From: Flavobacteriales bacterium
GTDB lineage: Bacteria; Bacteroidota; Bacteroidia; Flavobacteriales_D; Sanyastnellaceae
Assembly: GCA_015660615.1 (NCBI GenBank)
Contig: DQKQ01000194.1
Span: forward strand, 1 to 24,319
Direction: 5' to 3'
Length of the DNA stretch: 24,319 nucleotides
The notes under the pieces are model-generated. The model was given only the letters and a program-made list of their open reading frames with translations. It was not told where the DNA came from and did no database searches. Positions 1 to 7,601 of this stretch are shown piece by piece. The stretch's first letter is position 1. Every line of letters begins with the position of its first letter. Made by a program: the position numbers and the translations under genes.

Positions 1-546
1 ACTCTCGAACTCGGAAGATTTCGAGGCGAGGGAGTCGCGAAGGGTCTCTATGCCGGGAATGGTATTCTCGACGATGAGGGTGTAGGCAGCAATGTGCATG
101 GCAGTCGGGAATGTGTCGTTCGAAGATTGACTCTTATTTACGTCATCGTTTGGATGGACAGGGCGAGTTCCTTCGCCAAGGGTTCCTCCTGAGAGCTGAT
201 GGCAGCGGTTAGCGACCACTTCATTGACGTTCATGTTAGACTGGGTTCCGGAACCCGTTTGCCAAATAACGAGGGGGAATTGAGAATCGTGTATGCCCTC
301 GAGGATTTCTGAGCAAGCCGAAGATATTAAGTCGCGCGTTTCTGATGGAAGAATGCCACATTCACAGTTCGTTTTTGCTGCGGCACGCTTGAGGTGAGCG
401 AAGGCGTGAACTATTTCGAGTGGCATAGAGGAAGCTGGTCCGATACGGAAATTATTTCGTGATCGTTCTGTTTGGGCTCCCCAAAGGACGTTAGATGGGA
501 CTTTTACTTCTCCTAAAGTGTCTTTTTCAATTCGGAAATCTGACAT
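1..546 (-). CDS. fumC: Fumarate hydratase class II, N-terminal part (cut by window edge)
   Basis: The ATG is at 546 and the reading frame stays open for 182 codons to the window edge, so about the first 40% of a roughly 465-residue enzyme is present. It catalyses the reversible hydration of fumarate to malate in the citric acid cycle, as a cytoplasmic, iron-independent homotetramer. Recognition rests on the class II signatures: TGSGTQSNMN near residues 97-106, and HPNDDVNKSQSSND at 131-144, which covers the B-site and substrate-binding region. The N-terminal FRIEKDTLGEVKVP start is also typical. It is the last visible gene of a recX-prfB-fumC run on the minus strand, 23 bases after prfB, and has no obvious promoter of its own. 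The C-terminal signature with the catalytic serine loop lies outside the window. Confidence 0.95.
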   Translation of the reverse strand, partial: MSDFRIEKDTLGEVKVPSNVLWGAQTERSRNNFRIGPASSMPLEIVHAFAHLKRAAAKTNCECGILPSETRDLISSACSEILEGIHDSQFPLVIWQTGSGTQSNMNVNEVVANRCHQLSGGTLGEGTRPVHPNDDVNKSQSSNDTFPTAMHIAAYTLIVENTIPGIETLRDSLASKSSEFES

Positions 547-569
547 GGTGTGGTGATTTAAAATTCGTG

Positions 570-1676
570 TTAATCTTGAGGGTTGTTTGATGCGGCGCCG
601 GCCTCCATAAGGTAGGCTTTGAGGAATCCTTCGATTTCTCCGTTCATAACTGCATCAACGTTGGAGGTTTCGTGGCCGGTCCGGACATCCTTTACCATTT
701 TATATGGCTGCATGACGTAGGATCGGATTTGAGAACCCCACTCTATTTTCATTTTCCCAGCTTCAATTTCATCACGGGCTTCGTTGAGACGGGCGCGTTC
801 TAGTTCGAAGAGTTGAGATTTTAAGAGCTGCATCGCTTTCTCACGGTTGCCGAGTTGAGATCGGGTTTCTGTGTTTTCGATAACTATACCAGTGGGTGCG
901 TGACGCACACGTACTCCTGTTTCTACTTTATTGACGTTTTGGCCTCCAGCTCCGCCTGAACGGAAAGTGTCCCACGAAATATCGGCGGGGTTAACCGTTA
1001 TTTCAATGGAGTCGTCCACAAGTGGGTAGACGTAAACTGAGGCAAATGAAGTGTGGCGACGAGCTTGAGAGTCGAATGGTGAGATTCTGACTAATCGGTG
1101 GACGCCGTTTTCCCCTTTTAGCATTCCGTATGCGAAGTCGCCTTCGAACTCAAGGGTTACTTGTTTTATTCCTGCGGGATCACCCTCTTGAAGGTGGAGT
1201 TCGCGGACTTTAAAACCTGCTTTATCGCCATACATCTTGTACATGCGCATAAGCATTGCAGCCCAGTCACAGGATTCTGTTCCTCCGGCTCCGGAAGTAA
1301 TTTGCATTACAGCATTGAGTGAATCCTCTTCTGCTGAAAGCATGTTTTGAAACTCTAAGCCCTCAATGGTCTCAGTCGCTTCAGAGTAGGCAGAATCAAC
1401 CGCGGAGGGATCTTCTTCCCCAGCTTTCATAAAATCGAAAAGTACGGAGAGGTCCTCAACCTTTGAGGCACAATCGTCAAATTTCGTTACCCACGATTTC
1501 TTAGATCTAATGAGTTTCATCACTTGCTCTGCCTTTTTAGAGTCATTCCAAAACTCAGGATCGTGGGTTTGCTTTTCATCCTCCATCACCTCCATCCTTT
1601 TCTGTTCAATGTTCAGATAGCCTCTTAAGGCTTCGACACGAGAAGAAAGGAATTCGATAGAGTCAACTGTAAGCAT
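570..1676 (-). CDS. prfB: Peptide chain release factor 2 (RF2), without programmed frameshift
   Basis: RF2 reads UGA and UAA stop codons in the ribosomal A site and triggers peptide release. The 368-residue product has the normal family length. The stop-codon recognition tripeptide SPF sits at residues 199-201, and the catalytic GGQ at 244-246 lies in a SGGAGGQNVNK context. The N-terminal PCRF domain carries SGAGGTESCDWA near residue 128. Most RF2 genes have an in-frame UGA near codon 25 and a +1 frameshift for autoregulation. Here the frame is continuous, and the expected site at 1611-1625 reads AGA GGC TAT CTG AAC, similar to the shift site but without the stop. The gene lies 18 bases after recX and 23 before fumC, so cotranscription is likely. 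RF1 is ruled out by SPF in place of PxT. Confidence 0.97.
   Translation of the reverse strand: MLTVDSIEFLSSRVEALRGYLNIEQKRMEVMEDEKQTHDPEFWNDSKKAEQVMKLIRSKKSWVTKFDDCASKVEDLSVLFDFMKAGEEDPSAVDSAYSEATETIEGLEFQNMLSAEEDSLNAVMQITSGAGGTESCDWAAMLMRMYKMYGDKAGFKVRELHLQEGDPAGIKQVTLEFEGDFAYGMLKGENGVHRLVRISPFDSQARRHTSFASVYVYPLVDDSIEITVNPADISWDTFRSGGAGGQNVNKVETGVRVRHAPTGIVIENTETRSQLGNREKAMQLLKSQLFELERARLNEARDEIEAGKMKIEWGSQIRSYVMQPYKMVKDVRTGHETSNVDAVMNGEIEGFLKAYLMEAGAASNNPQD
1611..1625 (-). other. Sequence resembling the prfB frameshift site but without the stop codon
   Basis: Codons 18-22 of prfB read AGAGGCTATCTGAAC. The classical RF2 shift site is AGGGGGTATCTTTGAC, where the UGA is bypassed by +1 slippage on CUU. 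The GGCTATC part is kept, but the slippery CTT and the following TGA are replaced by CTG AAC read in frame. No frameshift is needed to make full-length RF2. Whether this is a lost site or an ancestral state cannot be told from one genome. Confidence 0.6.
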
Positions 1677-1694
1677 GAGACAAAAGTAAAGAAG

Positions 1695-2138
1695 TTAAAT
1701 CGACTTGATCGATGATAGTATCATTTCTAAAGAAAATCCTCGAGATTGAAGATAGCGGATTAGGCGAGGGCGATTAGAAGTAGGGTCAGAGGGGTAGGTT
1801 TGTAGGCGAGAGTTTAAGACCTGAGTGAGCTTTTCCGCTACTATTTCTGGCGTGAGTACAGAGAGAGCAGATGAAATCTCTTTGGAGGAACAGCCTTTAG
1901 CACGTAGGCCTTCACCTATCTTGTAGGGTCCCCATTGCTTTAAATGGAAATGGTCGTTAGTGAAGGCTGATAGAAAACGAGTTTGGTTAACAAAATCAAG
2001 ACTTACTAACTTAACTAGAAACGAATTTGCTTCTGAGTTGGGTACTTCCCACTCTTTTAGACGCTTTAGCACCTCAGCCTTAGAACGCTCGCTTCGAGCA
2101 CACCATCGAGTTATTTTTTCCTGCCAATTCACAACCAA
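1695..2138 (-). CDS. recX: RecX-family regulatory protein
   Basis: RecX proteins bind RecA filaments and modulate their activity; they are small, helical and cytoplasmic. This 147-residue protein has the family pattern of three-helix repeats. It shows CARSERSKAEVLKRL near residues 13-27, then LDFVNQTRFLSAF near 48-60. The most conserved stretch, WGPYKIGEGLRAKG, is near residues 69-82, and SRGFSLEMI lies near the C-terminus. There is no ATG in frame: translation begins at a TTG (2138) or, more plausibly, a GTG two codons later (2132). The next gene, prfB, begins 18 bases after the stop, so recX heads the recX-prfB-fumC operon. No recA is in the window. The assignment is by pattern rather than catalytic residues, since RecX has none. 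Confidence 0.82.
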   Translation of the reverse strand: MVVNWQEKITRWCARSERSKAEVLKRLKEWEVPNSEANSFLVKLVSLDFVNQTRFLSAFTNDHFHLKQWGPYKIGEGLRAKGCSSKEISSALSVLTPEIVAEKLTQVLNSRLQTYPSDPTSNRPRLIRYLQSRGFSLEMILSSIKSI

Positions 2139-2233
2139 TTATGTAATAATAATTTTAGATTCATTTCTAAGTCGCAAGGTGGGTTGAGATACCCGATATT
2201 TGCAAAACTAATAACACCCATTTTATAACCGTA

Positions 2234-3952
2234 ATGCGGTCTGAACTTTTGCAACGTATCCATGATCTACTCGGGAACGGAGATCTGGAAGCCATCCGAA
2301 AAGATGTGCGCAGTGCTATACAATCCTTCCACGCCCTCACACAAGATGAGGTTCGTCGCCAACGTGATGCTTGGGAAAAGGAAGAACACGAGTCTGATGA
2401 ATCTTTTATTTACAAACCTTCTGAAGAGGAAGCTGTAGTTGAAGAACTATCGAATTCTTTTAAAGAAAGAGAGAAAGCTTGGAAAGCTACTATTGCAGAA
2501 GAACAGAGGGCTAATTTAGTCACAAAACAAGGGCTTCTGGAAAGGCTAAGGAGTACAATCCAAGAAGAGGAAAATATAGGAAAAGCGTTTAGTGCCTTTA
2601 ATGAGGTGCGTACGGAGTGGGAAGCTATAGGAGATGTTCCTGGAAATAACTATAAGGATATTCATGACGAATACCACCGCCTGCGCGATGAGTTCTTTTA
2701 TAACATTAATATCTACAAGCAGCTTCAGGATCACGACTTGAAGAAAAATCATGCCACAAAGCTTGAATTAACTGAGAAAGCTAAGGGTCTTGCAGCAGTT
2801 GAAGATCTAAAGGAACGTGAAAAAATAGCTCGTGAACTTCAAAAACAGTGGCTCGATGTGGGGCCATCTCCAAGGGAGACTTACAAAGAAATGGCAGACA
2901 CTTTCTTCGGAATTACTCGTCCAGTTTTTGATGAAGTAAAAGCTCAATACGATAAACTCCGAGAGAGTTTTGTTGAGCATAAGGTTTCTAAAGAAGCGCT
3001 TATAGAAGAGTTGAGGGGTTTAATGACAGAAGATATCGAAGAAAGTCATAAGGTGTGGAAAACTTTGACAATTAAAGTTATTGATATGCAGAAAAGGTGG
3101 AAGGAAATCGGCTTTTCTGGAAAGGAGCATAACGAAAGTTTATGGCATCAATTCCGTGAATTATCTGATGTGTTTTTTGAAAAAAAGCAGGTCTTCTACG
3201 ATAAAATGAAGGAAGAGGGAAAAGACGCTAAGAAAGAGAAAATCGTTATTTGTGAAAAGGCAGAGGCAATTCAAGACAGCAACGATTGGAAAGATACAAC
3301 CGCTGTAATGATACAACTTCAAAAGGATTGGAAGACCGCAGGTTCATGCCCTCCAGGAGATGAGCATAAATTATGGAGGCGTTTTCATAAAGCTCAGGAT
3401 ATTTTCTTTAAAGCCAAGAAAGCTCAGTTCGCTGATCGAAATAAAGAGGAGAAGGTAAATCTAGGATTGAAGAACGCTCTGCTTGAAAAAGTGGAAGCGT
3501 TTAAAATTACAGATAATAGAATCGCTGATTTAAACGCTCTAAAAGAATTTTCAGGTGATTGGCGTAAAATCGGGTTCGTTCCTAGGAAAAGTTTTGAGAA
3601 TTTATCTGATCGTTTTACCAAGGCGATGGATAAGCACTACGATGCTTTAAGCGCTCAAAGGTCTGAACGTTCTGTAGCAAGCTATCAAAATCGCGTTGAA
3701 CGCCTGTCAAAAGGTGGTAATAGCGGAAGAGGTGGTGGCAATGACATCCGTCGTGAGCAAGCTGTTTTAAGGGATAAGATTAATCGTCTTAATACTCGTG
3801 TAATCCAAACAGAAGAGAACATGGAGCGCTTTACGGGAAAAGGAGCACCATCAATTCGTGACCACGCTGAAAAATCTATAAAATCTTACAAACGTGAGGT
3901 TGAAGAAATTAAGGCAAAACTCAAGATGTTAAGGGAGGCCGAGGACAAATAA
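2234..3952 (+). CDS. DUF349-repeat protein with five repeats
   Basis: The 572-residue product is highly charged, helical and without signal peptide or membrane segment, so it is probably cytoplasmic. After an N-terminal segment of about 95 residues it holds five DUF349 repeats. Each carries a W-x-x-(I/V/A)-G motif with tryptophans at residues 129, 206, 289, 366 and 443, about 77-83 residues apart, followed by an F-rich helix such as HRLRDEFF or WHQFREL. The C-terminal part (about 480-572) is a Gly-rich linker (GNSGRGGGND) and then a coiled coil. DUF349 proteins are widespread in Bacteroidota. Their biochemical role is not established for this type, so none is assigned. The ATG at 2234 follows an A/T-rich leader without a Shine-Dalgarno sequence. 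The gene is divergent from recX and convergent with the deacetylase gene. Confidence 0.9.
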   Translation: MRSELLQRIHDLLGNGDLEAIRKDVRSAIQSFHALTQDEVRRQRDAWEKEEHESDESFIYKPSEEEAVVEELSNSFKEREKAWKATIAEEQRANLVTKQGLLERLRSTIQEEENIGKAFSAFNEVRTEWEAIGDVPGNNYKDIHDEYHRLRDEFFYNINIYKQLQDHDLKKNHATKLELTEKAKGLAAVEDLKEREKIARELQKQWLDVGPSPRETYKEMADTFFGITRPVFDEVKAQYDKLRESFVEHKVSKEALIEELRGLMTEDIEESHKVWKTLTIKVIDMQKRWKEIGFSGKEHNESLWHQFRELSDVFFEKKQVFYDKMKEEGKDAKKEKIVICEKAEAIQDSNDWKDTTAVMIQLQKDWKTAGSCPPGDEHKLWRRFHKAQDIFFKAKKAQFADRNKEEKVNLGLKNALLEKVEAFKITDNRIADLNALKEFSGDWRKIGFVPRKSFENLSDRFTKAMDKHYDALSAQRSERSVASYQNRVERLSKGGNSGRGGGNDIRREQAVLRDKINRLNTRVIQTEENMERFTGKGAPSIRDHAEKSIKSYKREVEEIKAKLKMLREAEDK

Positions 3953-3968
3953 CGCGGACAAATAACGC
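3943..3968. repeat. Perfect 13-bp tandem duplication over a stop codon
   Basis: GGACAAATAACGC occurs twice in direct succession, at 3943-3955 and 3956-3968. The first copy contains the last codons and TAA stop of the DUF349 gene; the second copy is intergenic, just before the convergent deacetylase gene ends. It looks like a recent slippage duplication. It leaves the encoded protein unchanged. Confidence 0.9.
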
Positions 3969-3978
3969 GGGGAATAAA

Positions 3979-4683
3979 TTATAGAGAGTCTGTTAGACCA
4001 ATATTTGCTTGACCCGTATGTCCACCCGCCCACTTACCGTGTGATTTAGTGGATCTGTTCTCGGGAAGAGGTTGAACGTTATATCCGCTATCTGCTAGCC
4101 ATTTGAGATATTTAGGAAGTGCGTAGAGAAGTCTAGGAGCTGCTTTTTCGCTGTCGTGAAACACGATAATAGACCCAGATCTTGTAAGCTTTTTAAGTGA
4201 GTTTAAGCAATCGCTGCCTGAAAGAGATCTATCGAAATCTCCGGAAAGGACATCCCACATAACAACCTGTGTTCTTGTCGAAAGAGCTCGAGCTTGTCGA
4301 GGTGTAATCCTACCATAAGGAGGTCTGAACCTTGTTGTCGAACCCAGTTCTTCTTCACATTTAAGATAGCTCCTTAAATAAGACTTCCTGGTTGTTGACC
4401 ATCCGCTTTCGTGACCCTGACTGTGATTAGCAACTTCATGACCTGCCGCTCTTAAATCGTGTATAATTTCTGGATGGCGAGCTGCCTGCTCCCCCACACA
4501 GAAAAACGTAGCTTTTAAATCCCCGGCCTCTTTCAATTGCTCCATCACCCAAGGTGTTAAATGTGGGTGGGGACCGTCATCAAATGTTAGATATACATTC
4601 TTTGACGCATCAATAGATGGTACTCGCCATAGAACTGACTTTACCATATTGTGTATAGAAAGGGGGGTGCGATTCATGATCAT
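3979..4683 (-). CDS. Polysaccharide deacetylase family protein (NodB domain, CE4)
   Basis: CE4 enzymes remove N-acetyl groups from peptidoglycan, chitin or related glycans with a divalent metal. The full set of NodB motifs is present. Motif 1 is TFDDGPHP near residues 33-40 (catalytic Asp and metal Asp). Motif 2 is HSQGH near 92-96 (metal histidines), and motif 3 is RPPYG. Motif 4 is MWDVLSGDFD and motif 5 is IVFHDS, with its catalytic His. The 234-residue length is a bare NodB domain; no clear signal peptide is seen, so export is uncertain. Two starts are possible, ATG at 4683 or 4677. The last 25 or so residues, after YNVQPLPENR, are polar and do not resemble the domain. The substrate cannot be told. 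Upstream it is divergent from leuS. Confidence 0.92.
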   Translation of the reverse strand: MIMNRTPLSIHNMVKSVLWRVPSIDASKNVYLTFDDGPHPHLTPWVMEQLKEAGDLKATFFCVGEQAARHPEIIHDLRAAGHEVANHSQGHESGWSTTRKSYLRSYLKCEEELGSTTRFRPPYGRITPRQARALSTRTQVVMWDVLSGDFDRSLSGSDCLNSLKKLTRSGSIIVFHDSEKAAPRLLYALPKYLKWLADSGYNVQPLPENRSTKSHGKWAGGHTGQANIGLTDSL

Positions 4684-4748
4684 ACACTAATTTGACGAGT
4701 TTCATAAACAAGGGTTGCCCGTGAGATAGAAATTTGATTTCTAATAAC

Positions 4749-4756
4749 TAACTTTG
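4749..4756 (+). promoter_or_regulatory. Candidate -7 box for leuS
   Basis: TAACTTTG matches the Bacteroidota sigma-A -7 consensus TAnnTTTG and ends eight bases before the leuS ATG. This would give a very short leader. A TTTG at 4733-4736 is too close to be a normally spaced -33 box, so the call is tentative. Confidence 0.4.
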
Positions 4757-4764
4757 TCGATCAT

Positions 4765-7572
4765 ATGGAATACAATTTTCGCAGTATTGAAAAGCATTGG
4801 CAAGAGGTTTGGGCTAAAGAAAAATCCTACCAAGTAAAAGAATTAAAGGATAAACCTAAGTTCTACGCCTTGGATATGTTCCCATACCCTTCAGGGGCGG
4901 GACTTCACGTAGGACACCCGCTTGGATACATCGCCTCAGATGTTATTTCTAGGTATAAAAGGCATTGCGGCTTTAACGTCTTGCACCCGATGGGGTTTGA
5001 CAGCTTTGGGCTACCTGCAGAACAATATGCTATTGCTACAGGACAACACCCTGCGATTACCACTGAAACGAATATCAATCGCTACAGAACCCAAATGCAA
5101 CAAATTGGGTTTTCATTTGACTGGAGCAGAGAAGTGATGACTTCTGACCCATCATATTACAGATGGACACAATGGATTTTCGGCAAATTATTCGAAAGTT
5201 GGTATGATTTAGGAAGTGGGAGTGCAAAACCTTTACAATCTTTAATTGATGCCTTTGAAAAGAATGGTAATTACTCCATAGAAGCTGCCTGCGATGAGGA
5301 CTGGTGGAAAAATTTAGATTTGACATTATTCCCTCATTTAGGAAAACACTTTGAAGGAGATTTCACTGCTACTGATTGGAAATCCATGAGTAAGCAAGCG
5401 AAGAGCGCCATTCTTATGCAGTTTCGACTTGCATACCTAGCGGATTCAGAGGTGAACTGGTGCCCTGAACTTGGGACGGTGCTCGCAAATGATGAGGTTA
5501 AGGACGGACTTTCTGAGAGAGGTGGCCATCCCGTTGAGCACAAACGTATGCGCCAGTGGATGATGAGAATCACAGCCTATTCCGACAAGCTTATCGAAGG
5601 ATTAGATGATCTGAATTGGACTGATAGTATTAAAGAAGCCCAAAAAAACTGGGTTGGCAGATCAGAAGGTGCTACAGTAAGCTTTAAAGGGGGTGGGAAC
5701 GCTTCTGAGTGTGAAGTTGACGTATTTACAACCAGACCTGACACGTTATACGGTGTGAGTTTTGTGGTACTGTCCCCAGAACATAAATTAGTCAATGAGT
5801 TTACCTCTGAAGAGAAACTAAGGGAGGTGAATGACTATATCATGGCGGCCTCTAAAAAAAGCGAACGAGAAAGACAAGGAGAAAAGAATATTTCTGGTGT
5901 TGAGATAGGAGGTCATGTTATCCATCCATTTAGTGGAGAAAATATCCCGGTTTATATCTCTGATTACGTGCTAGCTAGTTACGGTACAGGAGCGATAATG
6001 GCTGTGCCTGCTGGAGATGAGAGAGATTGGAAATTTGCTAAGTATTTTAATATCGATATTCCTTCAATTTTTAAAGGGCATGACTCTGATGGGGCTGTAA
6101 ATTCTGACGAAAAAGCCATTCTACAAAATTCAGAAGAACTAAATGGGCTCTCTAAACTTGATGCAATATCTACCGCTTTAAATTTATTAGAGTCGAGAGG
6201 GTGTGGAGAGAGGAAAATAAATTACAGATTGCGGGATGCCGTTTTCTCAAGACAGCGTTACTGGGGAGAACCATTCCCTATTTGTTATGAGAATGATATT
6301 CCGAAACTTATCGAAAACGAAACGGTAACTCTACCCGAAGTCGATGAGTACCTTCCTACAGCTGATGGTGAGCCGCCACTTGCTAGGGCAAAACGTGAAG
6401 ATTGGCCTGTCTTCCAGGGTGATAGAATGGAAACCAACACAATGCCTGGATGGGCTGGATCGTCTTGGTATTTTCTACGTTACATGGACCCCCACAACGA
6501 AAAGGAGTTCTGCGCTCGTGAAAAATCGGATTACTGGGGTCAGGTAGATCTTTATGTGGGAGGAGCTGAGCACACTACGGGGCACTTGTTGTATTCAAGG
6601 TTTTGGACTAAGTTTTTATTCGATTTAGACCAAATCTCATTTGACGAACCCTTCAAAACCATGATCAACCAGGGTATGATTTTAGGGCGGTCAAGCTTTG
6701 TATACAGAATTCAAGGAACCTCTACATTCGTGACATACGAGGAGAGAGAAGCACATAAAACTCAGCGTTTACACGTTGACGTTTCACTTGTAGAAAACGA
6801 TAAGCTGGATATCGATAGTTTTAAATCTTGGAGAACTGAATTCGCAAAAGCTGAATTTATTACATGTCATGATGGAACTTACACCTGTGGGTACGAGATC
6901 GAAAAGATGTCTAAGTCTAAGTACAACGTTCAGACTCCAGATGAGCTTATAGAGAAATACGGAGCAGACACGTTAAGATGTTACGAAATGTTTTTAGGTC
7001 CACTCACGCAATCTAAACCTTGGGATACTAAAGGTATTTCAGGGGTTCATAATTTCCTAAGGAAGTTCTCAAAACTCGCTTTAGCTTCAGAAAATTGCGA
7101 CGCTTCTAAGCCAGAGCTTAGAATTGTCCACAAGACTATTGAGAAAGTAACCTCTGATTTAAATCGTCATGCTTTCAATACAGTAGTCAGTGCTTTAATG
7201 ATCGCAGTCAATGATTTAAATGATCTCAAGTCTGTGAAATCTCATGTCGGGCTCAGTCCTTTAGTAACGCTTTTAAGCCCATACGCTCCACACCTTGCTG
7301 AAGAGCTATGGAAAGCCCTTGGCGGTGAGGGGTTAGTGATTGATTCTGTTTGGCCTAAAGCTGAAAAATCATATTTAGTAGAAGACGAGGTTAACTACCC
7401 TGTGTCTTTTAACGGAAAAGTTCGATTCAAATTAAATCTTCCCGCATCTACTGATATAGGGGAGGTTGAATCCATAGTGGTGGCCGACGAGCGAACCATC
7501 AAACAACTCGACGGCAAAGAAATCAGAAAAGTAATCGTTGTGAAAGGCCGAATCGTTAACATTGTAAGCTAA
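4765..7572 (+). CDS. leuS: Leucyl-tRNA synthetase
   Basis: A class I synthetase that charges tRNA-Leu. The HIGH motif appears as HVGH at residues 48-51 inside PYPSGAGLHVGHPLGY. The KMSKS loop is at 714-718 (EKMSKSKYNV). The CP1 editing domain is recognised from TTRPDTLYG near residues 322-330 and MAVPAGDERDW, which carries the editing Asp. The anticodon-binding helical bundle and a C-terminal domain ending at 935 follow. The protein is longer than the E. coli enzyme (860). Extra sequence lies around residues 150-215 and just before KMSKS, around 645-705; insertions at these places are familiar in Bacteroidota. The gene is monocistronic or leads into the repeat protein 29 bases downstream. ATG at 4765 is preceded by TTTGTCGATC, with no Shine-Dalgarno sequence. 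Confidence 0.98.
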   Translation: MEYNFRSIEKHWQEVWAKEKSYQVKELKDKPKFYALDMFPYPSGAGLHVGHPLGYIASDVISRYKRHCGFNVLHPMGFDSFGLPAEQYAIATGQHPAITTETNINRYRTQMQQIGFSFDWSREVMTSDPSYYRWTQWIFGKLFESWYDLGSGSAKPLQSLIDAFEKNGNYSIEAACDEDWWKNLDLTLFPHLGKHFEGDFTATDWKSMSKQAKSAILMQFRLAYLADSEVNWCPELGTVLANDEVKDGLSERGGHPVEHKRMRQWMMRITAYSDKLIEGLDDLNWTDSIKEAQKNWVGRSEGATVSFKGGGNASECEVDVFTTRPDTLYGVSFVVLSPEHKLVNEFTSEEKLREVNDYIMAASKKSERERQGEKNISGVEIGGHVIHPFSGENIPVYISDYVLASYGTGAIMAVPAGDERDWKFAKYFNIDIPSIFKGHDSDGAVNSDEKAILQNSEELNGLSKLDAISTALNLLESRGCGERKINYRLRDAVFSRQRYWGEPFPICYENDIPKLIENETVTLPEVDEYLPTADGEPPLARAKREDWPVFQGDRMETNTMPGWAGSSWYFLRYMDPHNEKEFCAREKSDYWGQVDLYVGGAEHTTGHLLYSRFWTKFLFDLDQISFDEPFKTMINQGMILGRSSFVYRIQGTSTFVTYEEREAHKTQRLHVDVSLVENDKLDIDSFKSWRTEFAKAEFITCHDGTYTCGYEIEKMSKSKYNVQTPDELIEKYGADTLRCYEMFLGPLTQSKPWDTKGISGVHNFLRKFSKLALASENCDASKPELRIVHKTIEKVTSDLNRHAFNTVVSALMIAVNDLNDLKSVKSHVGLSPLVTLLSPYAPHLAEELWKALGGEGLVIDSVWPKAEKSYLVEDEVNYPVSFNGKVRFKLNLPASTDIGEVESIVVADERTIKQLDGKEIRKVIVVKGRIVNIVS

Positions 7573-7601
7573 CTTTATTTTCGAAAATTAAATTCTTTAT
7601 T

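Noticed and set aside
2184..2197. Small hairpin GGGT-TGAGAT-ACCC between recX and the DUF349 gene as a riboswitch or terminator
   Set aside because: A four-base stem is too short to support any call; the gap is just a divergent promoter region with a 7-of-8 match to TAnnTTTG.
7577..7588. 12-bp palindrome ATTTTCGAAAAT after leuS as a terminator
   Set aside because: It leaves almost no loop, is A/T-rich and has no following T run, so a stable RNA hairpin is unlikely.
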